64,000 nucleotides of DNA from Nonomuraea sp. NBC_00507 (GTDB taxonomy: Bacteria > Actinomycetota > Actinomycetes > Streptosporangiales > Streptosporangiaceae): positions 2,852,001 through 2,916,000 of the forward strand of contig NZ_CP107853.1 in NCBI RefSeq assembly GCF_036013525.1, given 5' to 3'. Made by a program: the position numbers and the translations under genes. The notes under the pieces are model-generated. The model did not search any database, had not been told where the DNA came from, and worked only from the letters and a program-made list of their open reading frames with translations. This document shows positions 9,299 through 16,742 of the stretch, in pieces. The number at the start of each line of letters is the position of its first letter. Position 1 is the stretch's first letter.

Positions 9299-9724
9299 GC
9301 CAACAGCCCCGCCGTGCTCAAGGCCTACCTCGACTTCTCCGGCGCCCTGTCCGGCGGCGCGCTACCCGCGGCGGTGCGTGAGCGGATCGCCTTGGCGGTC
9401 GCGCAGGAGAACGCATGCGACTACTGCCTGTCGGCCCACACTTACATCGGCACCAACCTGGCCGGGCTCTCGGCCGAGGAAGCCGACGCCGCCCGCTACG
9501 GCAAGGCCTCCGACGCCAAGGCGCAGGCCGCGCTGACCCTGGCCGTCACGCTGGTCCGCACCCGCGGCGACGTCGAGGACGCCGACCTGCAGGCCGCCCG
9601 GGAGGCCGGGCTGTCCGACGGTGAGATCGCCGAGGTCGTCGGCCATGTCGCGCTCAACGTCTTCACCAACTACCTCAACAAGACCGCCCAGACCGACATC
9701 GACTGGCCGCTCGTCCAGCACTGA
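9299..9724 (+). pseudogene. AhpD-like protein, second copy lacking its N-terminus
   Basis: This is a paralogue of the AhpD-like protein at 8269, starting at the equivalent of residue 38 (ANSPAVL) and keeping everything after it, including ACDYCLSAH. The first 37 residues are absent and replaced by thioredoxin sequence. A GTG at 9314 could start a 136-residue product, but no ribosome site precedes it. The catalytic motif is complete and the frame is open to the natural end. It is therefore either a recent truncation or a gene still expressed through some fusion. Confidence 0.75.
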
Positions 9725-9972
9725 CTCCATAGGACTCTGGTGCGGCTCACGCGCCCACAGCCGCGGCGCGAGCCGTGCCGGCACCACTCGCGGGTGCTCG
9801 CCGGTGCATACGGGCCGCCCATCCGGGAGGCCAGCTTCGTCATCGACAGCGCCTGCGCCGCGCTGGTCACTCACGAGGAGGAGGCAGTGCCTGGTGGCCT
9901 TCACATGAAGGCGGAACGGATCATTCCCTTCTGATAGAATGTTTCTGTTGGCACGTCCCTTTAGGAGTTCTC

Positions 9973-10809
9973 ATGTATCTGGTCACCGGTGCCACCGCCC
10001 ACTTCGGCCGCCAGGCCGTCGAAGCCCTGCACGCCGCGGGCCACCCGGTCCGGGCGCTGACCCGCAACCCCGAGCAGGCCGGACTGCCGCAGGGTGTCGA
10101 GCTGGCCCAGGCCGACCTGACCAAACCCGAGACCCTCCCGGCCGCACTCGAAGGCGTGAGCGCGATCCTGCTGGTCCTGCAGTACGGCATGGACCCGGCG
10201 ACGCTCCTGACCGCGGCCCGCGAGGCCGGTGTCGCCCGGATCGTCTTCCTGTCCTCGGGCGCGGTGGTGGACGGCGCCGACGCGCAGCCGGACGTGATCG
10301 CCCAGTACCACGGTGACGTGGAGCGGGCCGTCCGCGACTCCGGGCTGGAGTGGACGGTGCTGCGGCTGCTGTTCCCGGCGATCAACTCGCTGACGTTCGC
10401 CATGCAGCTGGCCGGCGGCGACGTCATCCGCGCGCCGTACATCGATGCCGCCTTCAGCGCCATCCACGAGCTGGACGTCGCTGACGTCGCGGTCGCGACC
10501 CTGACCGGCCCCGGCCACATCGGCCAGACCTACAGCCTGACCGGGCCCGAGTCGCTCACCCAGGCCGACCAGGTCCGCATCCTCGGCCAGGCGCTCTGCC
10601 GCCCGCTCACCGTCGAGGACCTCGACCCGAAGCCGGTGCTCGAGCAGATGAGCGCCTTCATGGACCAGGCCTTCCTGGGCGCGCTGTTCGCCCTGATGGC
10701 GGCTACCGTCGGCAAGCCCGCCGAAGTCAACGACACCGTGGAGCGGATCACCGGCCACCCGGCCCGGACCTACGCGCAGTGGGCCGCCGACCACGCCGCC
10801 GACTTCTGA
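9973..10809 (+). CDS. NmrA-like NAD(P)H-binding protein (atypical SDR)
   Basis: A 278-residue atypical short-chain dehydrogenase. The N-terminal LVTGATAHFGRQAVEAL is the dinucleotide loop, with RALTRNPEQ after strand 2, which favours NADPH. IVFLSSGAVV marks strand 5. There is no canonical YxxxK pair, so it is nearer the NmrA/NAD(P)H sensor-reductase group than the classical SDRs. AGGAG at 9963-9967 sets the ATG at 9973. An AT-rich TAGAAT lies near 9934. It is followed closely by the SGNH hydrolase. Confidence 0.85.
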   Translation: MYLVTGATAHFGRQAVEALHAAGHPVRALTRNPEQAGLPQGVELAQADLTKPETLPAALEGVSAILLVLQYGMDPATLLTAAREAGVARIVFLSSGAVVDGADAQPDVIAQYHGDVERAVRDSGLEWTVLRLLFPAINSLTFAMQLAGGDVIRAPYIDAAFSAIHELDVADVAVATLTGPGHIGQTYSLTGPESLTQADQVRILGQALCRPLTVEDLDPKPVLEQMSAFMDQAFLGALFALMAATVGKPAEVNDTVERITGHPARTYAQWAADHAADF

Positions 10810-10833
10810 AGCCACCACTTAAGGATCTCCCTC

Positions 10834-12096
10834 ATGTCTTTCGCCAAGTCCTTCTTCGTGCTGGCCACCACCGCCGCGATCATGTTGCCTGCCGTCCCGT
10901 CCCAGGCTCTTGCCGGGACAGGCGGTCCCCGCTGGACCGGCGGCTGGTCGACCGCGGTGCAGCGACCCTCACCCGGCGGGTTGCCTGGGTCGTCCAACTG
11001 GTCAGAGGCGGGCTTCGAGCGCCAGTCGGTGCGCCAGGTGGTCCGGGTCACCGGAGCCGGCGCCGCCATCCGCATCAAGATCTCCAACCTGTACGGCACA
11101 GCGCCCCTCACCGTAAGCGGGGCGACAGTGGCCAAAGCCGCCACGGGAGCCGCAGTCCGTGCTGCCACACTGCGCCCGGTGACGTTCGCGCTGCGGCTGG
11201 ACGCGGTGGTCCAGGCGGGCCAGGAGCTGGTCAGCGACCCGATCGCGCTGCCGGTCGCGGCGCTGGACCGGCTGGCTGTCACCCTGTACTTCCCGGGGGC
11301 GACCGGGCCCGCCACCTTCCATGACATCTCCTCGGCCACCAGCTTCCGCGCCTCCGGCGACCACCGGTTCGACCCGCGCGCGACGGCCTTCACCGAAAAG
11401 TCGCAGTCGTGGTACTTCCTGAGCGGGGTGGACGTGCTGGGCCGCACCTCGCGTGGGGCGGTGGTGACCTTCGGTGACTCGGTCACCGACGGCACCGGCT
11501 CCACCCTGGACGCCGACAACCGCTACCCCGACCAGCTCGCCGAGCGACTCGTCGCGGCCGGCAAGCCGCTGACTGTGCTCAACAGCGGCATCTCCGGCAA
11601 CCGGGTGCTCAACGACCACCCGCTCTTCGGCGAACGGGCCCTGGCCCGCTTCCAGCAGGACGTGCTGGACAAGCCGGGGGTGCGGACGGTAATCGTGATG
11701 GAAGGCATCAACGACATCACCTACCCCGACCCGGTGGTCACCGCTGGACAGATCATCGCGGGGCACCGTGAGCTCATCCGGCTCGCTCACACCCGAGGGA
11801 TCCGAGCCGTAGGCGGCACGATCATGCCGTTCAAGGGCAACCCCTGGCTCTACCCCGACGGGACCGCCGAGCCGTTCGCACTAGAGCAGATCCGTGACCA
11901 GGTGAACACCTGGATCCGGACCAGCGGGGAATATGACGCGGTGGCCGACTTCGAACGAGCTCTGCTCTCCCCGGCCGACCCGGATCGGCTGCGGCCCGAG
12001 TTCAACGACCGCGACGGCCAGGAGGGTGACTGGCTCCATCCCAACGACGCGGGCCTGAATGCCATGGCCGAGGCAATCGACCTGAACACCTTGTAG
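10834..12096 (+). CDS. Secreted SGNH/GDSL hydrolase
   Basis: A 420-residue exported esterase/lipase-type enzyme. It has a signal peptide ending around SQALA (residue 27), a beta-rich N-terminal module, and then an SGNH domain. Block I is G214-D-S216-VTDG (catalytic Ser216). Block II is NSGISGNRV, block III is GINDI (oxyanion Asn), and block V is D399-W-L-H402. All four signature residues are present. Such enzymes deacylate polysaccharides or lipids outside the cell. AAGGA lies at 10820-10824. It starts 24 bases after the NmrA-like gene and is probably co-transcribed with it. Confidence 0.9.
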   Translation: MSFAKSFFVLATTAAIMLPAVPSQALAGTGGPRWTGGWSTAVQRPSPGGLPGSSNWSEAGFERQSVRQVVRVTGAGAAIRIKISNLYGTAPLTVSGATVAKAATGAAVRAATLRPVTFALRLDAVVQAGQELVSDPIALPVAALDRLAVTLYFPGATGPATFHDISSATSFRASGDHRFDPRATAFTEKSQSWYFLSGVDVLGRTSRGAVVTFGDSVTDGTGSTLDADNRYPDQLAERLVAAGKPLTVLNSGISGNRVLNDHPLFGERALARFQQDVLDKPGVRTVIVMEGINDITYPDPVVTAGQIIAGHRELIRLAHTRGIRAVGGTIMPFKGNPWLYPDGTAEPFALEQIRDQVNTWIRTSGEYDAVADFERALLSPADPDRLRPEFNDRDGQEGDWLHPNDAGLNAMAEAIDLNTL

Positions 12097-12309
12097 GACG
12101 ACGCCTTTCCCGGCAGGGCCGGCAGAGGACTCCCGGACCCGAAGATCACCATCGCTGTGCGTCACCCACCAGGCCACCCGCCGCCAAGTCGTGATCACAG
12201 GCGAGCTGCGCCGGTACCGGAACGTACGCTAACGACCCTGCACGGGCCCCGTCCGGTACCCGTTGCGACCTGCGGGAAGGCGCTTACCGGACGAAACGGT
12301 TCCGTTGCG

Positions 12310-12417
12310 AAAGCTCCGGTACGGCTCGCGCCCACAGTCGCGGCGCGGGTGGGTTTCCTGCACTACAACACCGCCGAAGAGGTCGACCGGCTGCTGCGAC
12401 ACCTGGACGAGCTCTGA
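12310..12417 (+). pseudogene. Tail of a class V aminotransferase/cysteine desulfurase-like gene
   Basis: The last residues of this frame, AARVGFLHYNTAEEVDRLL and then RHLDEL, match the C-terminal signature of class V aminotransferases (the PLP-enzyme small domain). Nothing of the catalytic domain is visible upstream. A related but more damaged stretch, with the shared core GCGCCCACAG and CGCGGCGCG, lies at about 9736-9772. The bases 12097-12309 hold only short frames that I do not recognise. Confidence 0.5.
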
Positions 12418-12487
12418 TCATCCGCGACAGCTCCTCCATGATTCGGCCGCCAAAATCTGCGCACAACCGCCCAACGACGGGAAATCC

Positions 12488-12882
12488 ATGTACGTCACCA
12501 CGAACCACGCCCTGGACGACCATCACCTTGACACGATCGCCGACCGTATCGAGGTGATCGACGCGCTCTACCGCTTCGGCCTGGGCCAGGACCTGAAGCC
12601 ACGTTCACCGGACGCGTCGACACCACCCACGTCGTCACCACCCCCCGAGTCCAACTCGACGGCGACACCGCCCAGCTCACCGCGATCGTGGAGGCCCAGC
12701 ACCTGCTGTCAGCCGACCATCGCACCCACGCCCTGCTGAAGAACCTCTACGAGGTCGACCTCGTCAGAGACACCCGGCGTTGGGTCATGCGGCACGTCCG
12801 CATCGACAACCTCTGGTACACGGCGACCCGGCCGCCATCTTCTCCTGACCAACCCCGGCGCCACCATCCATCTCCCCATTAG
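12488..12882 (+). pseudogene. SnoaL/NTF2-like protein, internally deleted remnant
   Basis: From ATG 12488 the frame reads to IEVIDALYRFGLGQDLK, the typical first helix of SnoaL-like (nuclear transport factor 2) proteins. A different frame then carries TGRVDTTHVVT, LTAIVEAQHLLS and WVMRHVRIDNLWYT, the curved beta-sheet at the end of the fold. About 40-50 residues between them are missing and the join is out of frame. This is the same damage pattern as in the OsmC remnant at 9.0 kb. Confidence 0.7.
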
Positions 12883-12892
12883 GGAACGTTCC
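12883..12892. promoter_or_regulatory. Perfect palindrome GGAACGTTCC abutting a start codon
   Basis: A 10-bp perfect palindrome ends exactly at the base before ATG 12893. It may be an operator, or simply part of the ribosome site (AGGGAACG). A looser GGAACGGATCATTCC lies upstream of the other NmrA-like gene at 9973, so a shared regulator is possible. Confidence 0.3.
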
Positions 12893-13702
12893 ATGACGAT
12901 CTTGATCACCGGTGCGAACGGCGCCGTCTCCAGTGCTCTGCTCAACTCCCTCAAGGGCGAAAAGGTGCGGGCCATGGTCCGCAACCCGGCCAAGGCGCCG
13001 CAAGGCCTCGACGTCGTGGTTGGCGACCTGGACGAGCCGTCCACCCTGGAGCAGGCCTTCGCCGGGGTCGACACCCTGTGGCTGCTCACTGCCCTGGGCC
13101 CGCAGGCTCCGCATGCCAGCATGAACGCCGTCCACGCCGCCAAGCAGGCCGGCATCAAGCACGTCGTGCGCATGTCGGCCATCGGCGCCGCACACGACGC
13201 GCCCACCCGCAACGGCCGCCTGCACGCCCTGTCCGACCACGAACTGCGATCCTCCGGCCTGGACTGGACGATCATCAAGCCCGGTTTCTTCATGCAGAAC
13301 CTGCTTGGTTCGATCAACGGCGGCACCCTGTACGCGGGGCTCGGCGACGGCCGTCTGGGCATGATCGACGTGCGGGACATCGCCGACTTCGCGGCAGCCG
13401 TGCTGACCGACCCCGCCCCGCACGCAGGCCGCACCTACACCATCACTGGCCCGGCCAGCATCTCCCTGGACGAGGCCGCCGCCGCCGCGGGCGCCACCTA
13501 CCAGCCCGTCACCGACGAGCAGGCCTACGCGGCGATGGTCGGCTACGGCCTGTCCGACTGGGTCTCCGCGGTCCTGCTGGAGTACTTCAGGGCATACGCG
13601 GCCGGCTGGGGCGACTACACCACCCCCGACTTCGCCCAGGTCGTCGGCCGCCCAGCCCGGTCCTTCGCCGACTTCGCCCGCGATCACGATCTCGGCTCAT
13701 GA
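12893..13702 (+). CDS. NmrA/QorB-like NAD(P)H-binding protein
   Basis: A 269-residue atypical SDR. The N-terminus ILITGANGAVSSALL holds the nucleotide loop, KVRAMVRNPAKAP follows strand 2, and HVVRMSAIGAA is strand 5. The C-terminal half resembles quinone-reductase-like NmrA proteins (TYTITGPASISLDEAAAAA). It probably reduces quinones or other electrophiles with NADPH, or senses the cofactor. It is about 25-30% similar in layout to the protein at 9973. Its stop overlaps the next start (ATGA), so it is coupled to the DoxX gene. Confidence 0.85.
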   Translation: MTILITGANGAVSSALLNSLKGEKVRAMVRNPAKAPQGLDVVVGDLDEPSTLEQAFAGVDTLWLLTALGPQAPHASMNAVHAAKQAGIKHVVRMSAIGAAHDAPTRNGRLHALSDHELRSSGLDWTIIKPGFFMQNLLGSINGGTLYAGLGDGRLGMIDVRDIADFAAAVLTDPAPHAGRTYTITGPASISLDEAAAAAGATYQPVTDEQAYAAMVGYGLSDWVSAVLLEYFRAYAAGWGDYTTPDFAQVVGRPARSFADFARDHDLGS

Positions 13703-14163
13703 CGGCTTTCGCCGTCCTGTGCGGCGCTCTGTTGGTCTTTAGGGCGCTCGGGATGCTCGGTGTCGCCCGCTTGGCCGCCTGGCGGAGTGCCGCCGCGCAC
13801 GCCATGGCGATCATGCTGGTGGTCACCGCCAGCGCTCACTTCGTCCCCGAAACCGTGACAGTCATGCCCAACCACGCCGACCTGGTGCGGATCGTCCCAC
13901 CGTTCGTGCCCATGCCCGACGCCATGGTCTACCTCACCGGCGTGCTGGAACTGCTCGGCGCGGCGGGCCTGGTTCTGACCGCCACCCGGCGCGCCGCCGG
14001 GCTCTGCCTGGCCGCGCTCTACGTGGCGCTGCTTCCCGCAAACGTCTACGCCGTCCTGGCTGACGTGCCCTACAACGGCGGCGAGGCGAGCCCGCTGTGG
14101 TTGCGCATCCCGCTGCAGGCGATCTACATCACCGTCGCCCTGTGGAGCTCGAAGTCCCGATGA
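13699..14163 (+). CDS. DoxX-family membrane protein
   Basis: A 154-residue protein with four predicted membrane helices (about residues 3-22, 34-52, 72-92 and 98-118) and the DoxX features HFVPET, GVLELLGAAGL and NVYAVLADVPY. DoxX proteins sit in the cytoplasmic membrane and are linked to redox stress and quinone systems. ATG 13699 overlaps the previous stop by four bases, which ties it to the NmrA/QorB-like reductase. Confidence 0.8.
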   Translation: MTAFAVLCGALLVFRALGMLGVARLAAWRSAAAHAMAIMLVVTASAHFVPETVTVMPNHADLVRIVPPFVPMPDAMVYLTGVLELLGAAGLVLTATRRAAGLCLAALYVALLPANVYAVLADVPYNGGEASPLWLRIPLQAIYITVALWSSKSR

Positions 14164-14206
14164 AAGAACGGCACCGATCACCCCCTCTCTGAAAGGGATC
14201 ATCATC

Positions 14207-14653
14207 ATGCTCGCGCTTCCCCTCCGCCAGGGCACGGCTCCCCAGGTCATGGGCCCCGCCCCGCACGGCCAGCGCTCCCAGATCTCCTCCGTCATGCTCC
14301 AGGAAGAGCTGTGGCAGCGGATGCGCGCGCTGCCCAGCCTGTACATGGCGCCAACTCTGGTCTCGGTCTCCCACGCCCGCTCGCTGTTCCTGCCCGAGGG
14401 CATCGGCTCCGGCCCTGCTGAGGCGTTCCAGAAGAATCGCGAGTGGGCGCACATCCACCCGCACCACGACGGTTCCTTCCACTTGACGCTGCCCGAAGCG
14501 GTGAAGGCCGAGGTCGAGACCGCCGGATGGGGCGTGCGCCATCCGCAGCACCACTCGATCCTCGTGTACGGCCCGCGTAACCAGGAGGAGCTCGAGGTGG
14601 TCTGGCGGATCATCCAGGCGTCCTACCGATACGCGCTGGGTGAGCTGCAGTGA
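14207..14653 (+). CDS. DUF5519 / luciferase-domain protein
   Basis: A 148-residue soluble protein. It has the pattern of the small luciferase-domain family (DUF5519): REWAHIHPHHDGSFHLTLP near residue 83 and SILVYGPRNQEELEVVW near the end. The function of the family is unknown. It lies 43 bases after the DoxX gene on the same strand, behind GAAAGGG, and is probably the last gene of that operon. Eleven bases after its stop begins the duplicated tail of the serine hydrolase. Confidence 0.75.
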   Translation: MLALPLRQGTAPQVMGPAPHGQRSQISSVMLQEELWQRMRALPSLYMAPTLVSVSHARSLFLPEGIGSGPAEAFQKNREWAHIHPHHDGSFHLTLPEAVKAEVETAGWGVRHPQHHSILVYGPRNQEELEVVWRIIQASYRYALGELQ

Positions 14654-14663
14654 GCGGCTGGCT

Positions 14664-14759
14664 CCCCATTCTCGGCCAGGCGATCGGCACCGTGAAGACC
14701 TAGCCCACCACCGACCTCACTCCGAGGTACTTCTGACGTGGAACGGATCCGAGCCGCCG
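14664..14759 (+). pseudogene. Remnant 3' end of a second serine hydrolase gene
   Basis: This 96-bp segment is the degenerate copy of 5109-5204. It keeps the final codons of the hydrolase gene and the sequence after the stop, but a TGG codon has become TAG (14700-14702). Six of the eight changes are G/C to A/T, as expected of unselected sequence. No other part of the hydrolase gene is left here. Confidence 0.85.
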
Positions 14760-15133
14760 TCGGCCGAGGTGACTTTCAGGAACGTCGGGGTGATGCGCCG
14801 GCGTCCGACCAGGAAGTCGCGGATGCGCTGCAGGATGCCGTAACGGCGGAGGAATGCCGCATGGACCGCAGCAGGGACCTTTTGGCCGACGTCCTCGGCC
14901 AGCGCCGGGAGATCGGCCCCCCGGGGAGTGCCGCGCGAGGTGGAGGGAGCGATGGTGACCCGGGGGTTGCGCTGGACCCGTCTGACCTTGCCGGTGTGGG
15001 CGCCGGTCTTGATGTAGAGGGCGCCGTCGTGGCAGACGAACCAGACGGGGGTCGGCACCGCCTCGCCTGAGGCGCGGTATGTGGTCAGGCGGAGGTGGCG
15101 GTGGGGGCGTAGGTCGTCGAAGGGGTGTGACAT
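14717..15133 (-). CDS. PPOX-class F420-dependent oxidoreductase
   Basis: A split-barrel flavin/F420-binding protein of about 138 residues. It shows LRLTTYRASGEAVPTPVWFV, YIKTGAHTGKVRRV and VTIAPSTSRG, the strand-turn-strand core of PPOX enzymes that use F420 or FMN. ATG 15133 has GAGG nine bases upstream. ATG 15151 is the alternative. The last dozen residues (GSDPFHVRSTSE) are encoded by the antisense strand of the hydrolase remnant, so this C-terminus looks acquired. It is divergent from a TetR gene with two operator copies between them. Confidence 0.82.
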   Translation of the reverse strand: MSHPFDDLRPHRHLRLTTYRASGEAVPTPVWFVCHDGALYIKTGAHTGKVRRVQRNPRVTIAPSTSRGTPRGADLPALAEDVGQKVPAAVHAAFLRRYGILQRIRDFLVGRRRITPTFLKVTSADGGSDPFHVRSTSE

Positions 15134-15153
15134 GCGGGCCCGCCTCGCCATGA

Positions 15154-15211
15154 GCTGAGCTTGACAGTGACAAGCTCAGCATAGGCATATCAGATTGACA
15201 GTGACAAGCTC
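15154..15211. promoter_or_regulatory. Twin TetR-type operators between divergent genes
   Basis: GCTGAGCTTG (15154-15163) and CAAGCTCAGC (15171-15180) form a perfect 10-bp inverted repeat around ACAGTGA. The 17-mer TTGACAGTGACAAGCTC from its core is repeated exactly at 15195-15211, 34 bp on. Both copies contain a -35-like TTGACA. The second is 17 bp from CATGCT (15218-15223), which sits six bases before the TetR start. The likely reader is the TetR protein at 15230, which would repress itself and the PPOX gene. Confidence 0.75.
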
Positions 15212-15229
15212 GCGCGTCATGCTGCGGAA

Positions 15230-15844
15230 ATGCGTAACCCGACCTACTTCGAGGGCGATCTGAGGGCCACCTTGCTGGAGGTGGCCGAAGAGGAGGTGGC
15301 CGGTCAGGGGTTCGCGCAGGTGAGCCTGCGGTCGATCGCCAAGCGGGCCGGGGTGAGCCATGCGGCCCCGGCCTACCACTTCCAGGACAAGCGGGGGCTG
15401 TTCACCGCCTTGGCGGTGGAGGGGTTCGCGGAGCTGGGGACGCGGATGCGGGGCGCGCTGTCGCGCCTGGGCGTGGCGCCTGCCGCCGAGCGGATCCAGG
15501 AGCTGGGGATGGTGTACATCGGGTTCGCGCGGGAGCGGCCGGGCCTGTTCGAGGTGATGTGGCGGCCCGAGTTGCACCACCGCGACGACCCGGCGCTGAA
15601 GGCCGGAGCCCAGGCCACCAAGGACACGATGACCGAGCTGATCGTCCAAGCTCAGCAGGAAGGGTGGAGCGCCCGGCCGGACACGCTGCACCTGGTCGTG
15701 CTGGGCTGGGCGGCAGTGCACGGGCTCGCGGTGCTCTGGCGTGATGGCCCGCTGGCCGATCAGAACGAGGGCGCGGACCCGTACGAGCTGAGCCGGGCGG
15801 TGCTGGGCACACTCGCGGCAGCGCTGCATGCCCGACCCTCGTGA
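15230..15844 (+). CDS. TetR/AcrR-family regulator with WHG-type C-terminal domain
   Basis: A 204-residue TetR regulator. The helix-turn-helix is at about residues 28-47 (VSLRSIAKRAGVSHAAPAYHF), followed by DKRGLFTALAVEGF. The C-terminal ligand domain ends with VLGWAAVHGLAVLWRDG, the WHG signature. There is no clear ribosome site. CATGCT six bases upstream suggests a leaderless message. It is divergent from the PPOX gene and probably controls it through the twin operators between them. It may also control the reductase/DoxX genes. The ligand is unknown. Confidence 0.9.
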   Translation: MRNPTYFEGDLRATLLEVAEEEVAGQGFAQVSLRSIAKRAGVSHAAPAYHFQDKRGLFTALAVEGFAELGTRMRGALSRLGVAPAAERIQELGMVYIGFARERPGLFEVMWRPELHHRDDPALKAGAQATKDTMTELIVQAQQEGWSARPDTLHLVVLGWAAVHGLAVLWRDGPLADQNEGADPYELSRAVLGTLAAALHARPS

Positions 15845-15931
15845 AGGCGTGTGTGCGAGCGACTGCCTCATGTGCTGACGCCAGAGGCTCCACACGGGGG
15901 CTCGGCCGGACCGGAACTCCTGTAGAGGTGC

Positions 15932-15972
15932 TTCCTACTCGACTAGGAAGACCCTTTCTAATCCGGTATCCT
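15932..15972 (+). promoter_or_regulatory. Inverted repeat and -10 box before the HicB-like locus
   Basis: TTCCTA (15932-15937) and TAGGAA (15944-15949) form a perfect inverted repeat with a 6-base centre, placed where a -35 box would be for TATCCT (15967-15972). A GTG at 15980 follows seven bases later, so a leaderless message is likely. HicB-type antitoxins often repress their own promoter, so this is a candidate operator. Confidence 0.45.
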
Positions 15973-16109
15973 CGCTGTTGTGACCGAGGACCTCCCCCAC
16001 ATATGCGCCAGCTCGCCGAGGTCGCAGCGATAGTGGCAGCTGTAGGTTGCGACTGCTGACTGGCTGTACCACCTCAAGGGCGACATGTGTGCGGTGCGCG
16101 TGATCAAAG

Positions 16110-16223
16110 ATGGCATCATCTTCGGTTCCCGTCATGATCCCTGCCAACCCGGACCGCGACCCCGAACTATTTCGTGAAGCACTCAAACGCCTCGAGGCGG
16201 TCACCGAAAGGATGGGCCGATGA
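16110..16223 (+). CDS. Small ORF overlapping the HicB-like gene; region upstream looks decayed
   Basis: A 37-codon frame ending DPELFREALKRLEAVTERMG, whose TGA overlaps the next ATG (ATGA). I do not recognise it. Between 15980 and 16140 other frames carry protein-like pieces (RQLAEVAAIVAAVG and, in another frame, WLYHLKGDMCAVRVIKDGIIFGS), each soon ended by a stop. The most economical reading is one small gene, perhaps the toxin partner, broken by frameshifts, with this ORF as its tail. Confidence 0.35.
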   Translation: MASSSVPVMIPANPDRDPELFREALKRLEAVTERMGR

Positions 16224-16597
16224 GCAAGACGATCACCTATGTCATCACCTATGAGAACGGGCGCTGGGTGTCTCGTTGCCCAACAGGGGAGACCGAGGGC
16301 GTCGGCGTGGCGAGCTCCTTGTCGCAGATGGAGCGTGATCTGGCGGAGATCCACGCCTGGGCTTGGCCTGAAGCCCCTCCCGGCGTGGACTTTGTGTTCG
16401 ACCTACCCGGAGACGTAGCCGGTTTGGTAGCCGAATACCACCATGAGAAGGAGCTGGCCGAGGCTCACGCCAGGCGTGCCGCGGAGCTGGCCGTCACGGC
16501 CGCAAAGGCACTCACGAGCCACTGGTCGGAGCCCGACACTGCACGTGTCATGGGGCTGTCCAAGCAGCGCGTCCATCAGTTGAAGGTCAGCGCCTGA
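16220..16597 (+). CDS. HicB-like antitoxin-type protein with C-terminal HTH
   Basis: A 125-residue protein. The N-terminal part (ITYVITYENGRWVSRCPTGE) resembles the partial RNase-H-fold domain of HicB antitoxins. A charged helix rich in Ala, Glu and Arg follows (about residues 73-95). The end, DTARVMGLSKQRVHQLKV, is a short helix-turn-helix. In type II systems such a protein binds and silences a HicA mRNA nuclease and represses the operon. No intact HicA is visible on either side, so this is an orphan or has a damaged partner. Confidence 0.55.
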   Translation: MSKTITYVITYENGRWVSRCPTGETEGVGVASSLSQMERDLAEIHAWAWPEAPPGVDFVFDLPGDVAGLVAEYHHEKELAEAHARRAAELAVTAAKALTSHWSEPDTARVMGLSKQRVHQLKVSA

Positions 16598-16602
16598 TGA
16601 AT

Positions 16603-16617
16603 CCCCCACAGCGGGGG
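16603..16617 (+). terminator. Short GC hairpin after the HicB-like gene
   Basis: CCCCC (16603-16607) and GGGGG (16613-16617) flank a 5-base loop, starting just after the stop codon. It is small but well placed to end the transcript. Confidence 0.4.
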
Positions 16618-16742
16618 CAGTTGTACATGATCTGATCCGGCCGCGCATCATCTGCTGCCGGACGCCCGGTATTCACCGGCAGGTGCCCTTCCAGCACGAC
16701 GCGCGAGCGGGCGTCGGCGCCGTCCCGATATGATCGACGATC

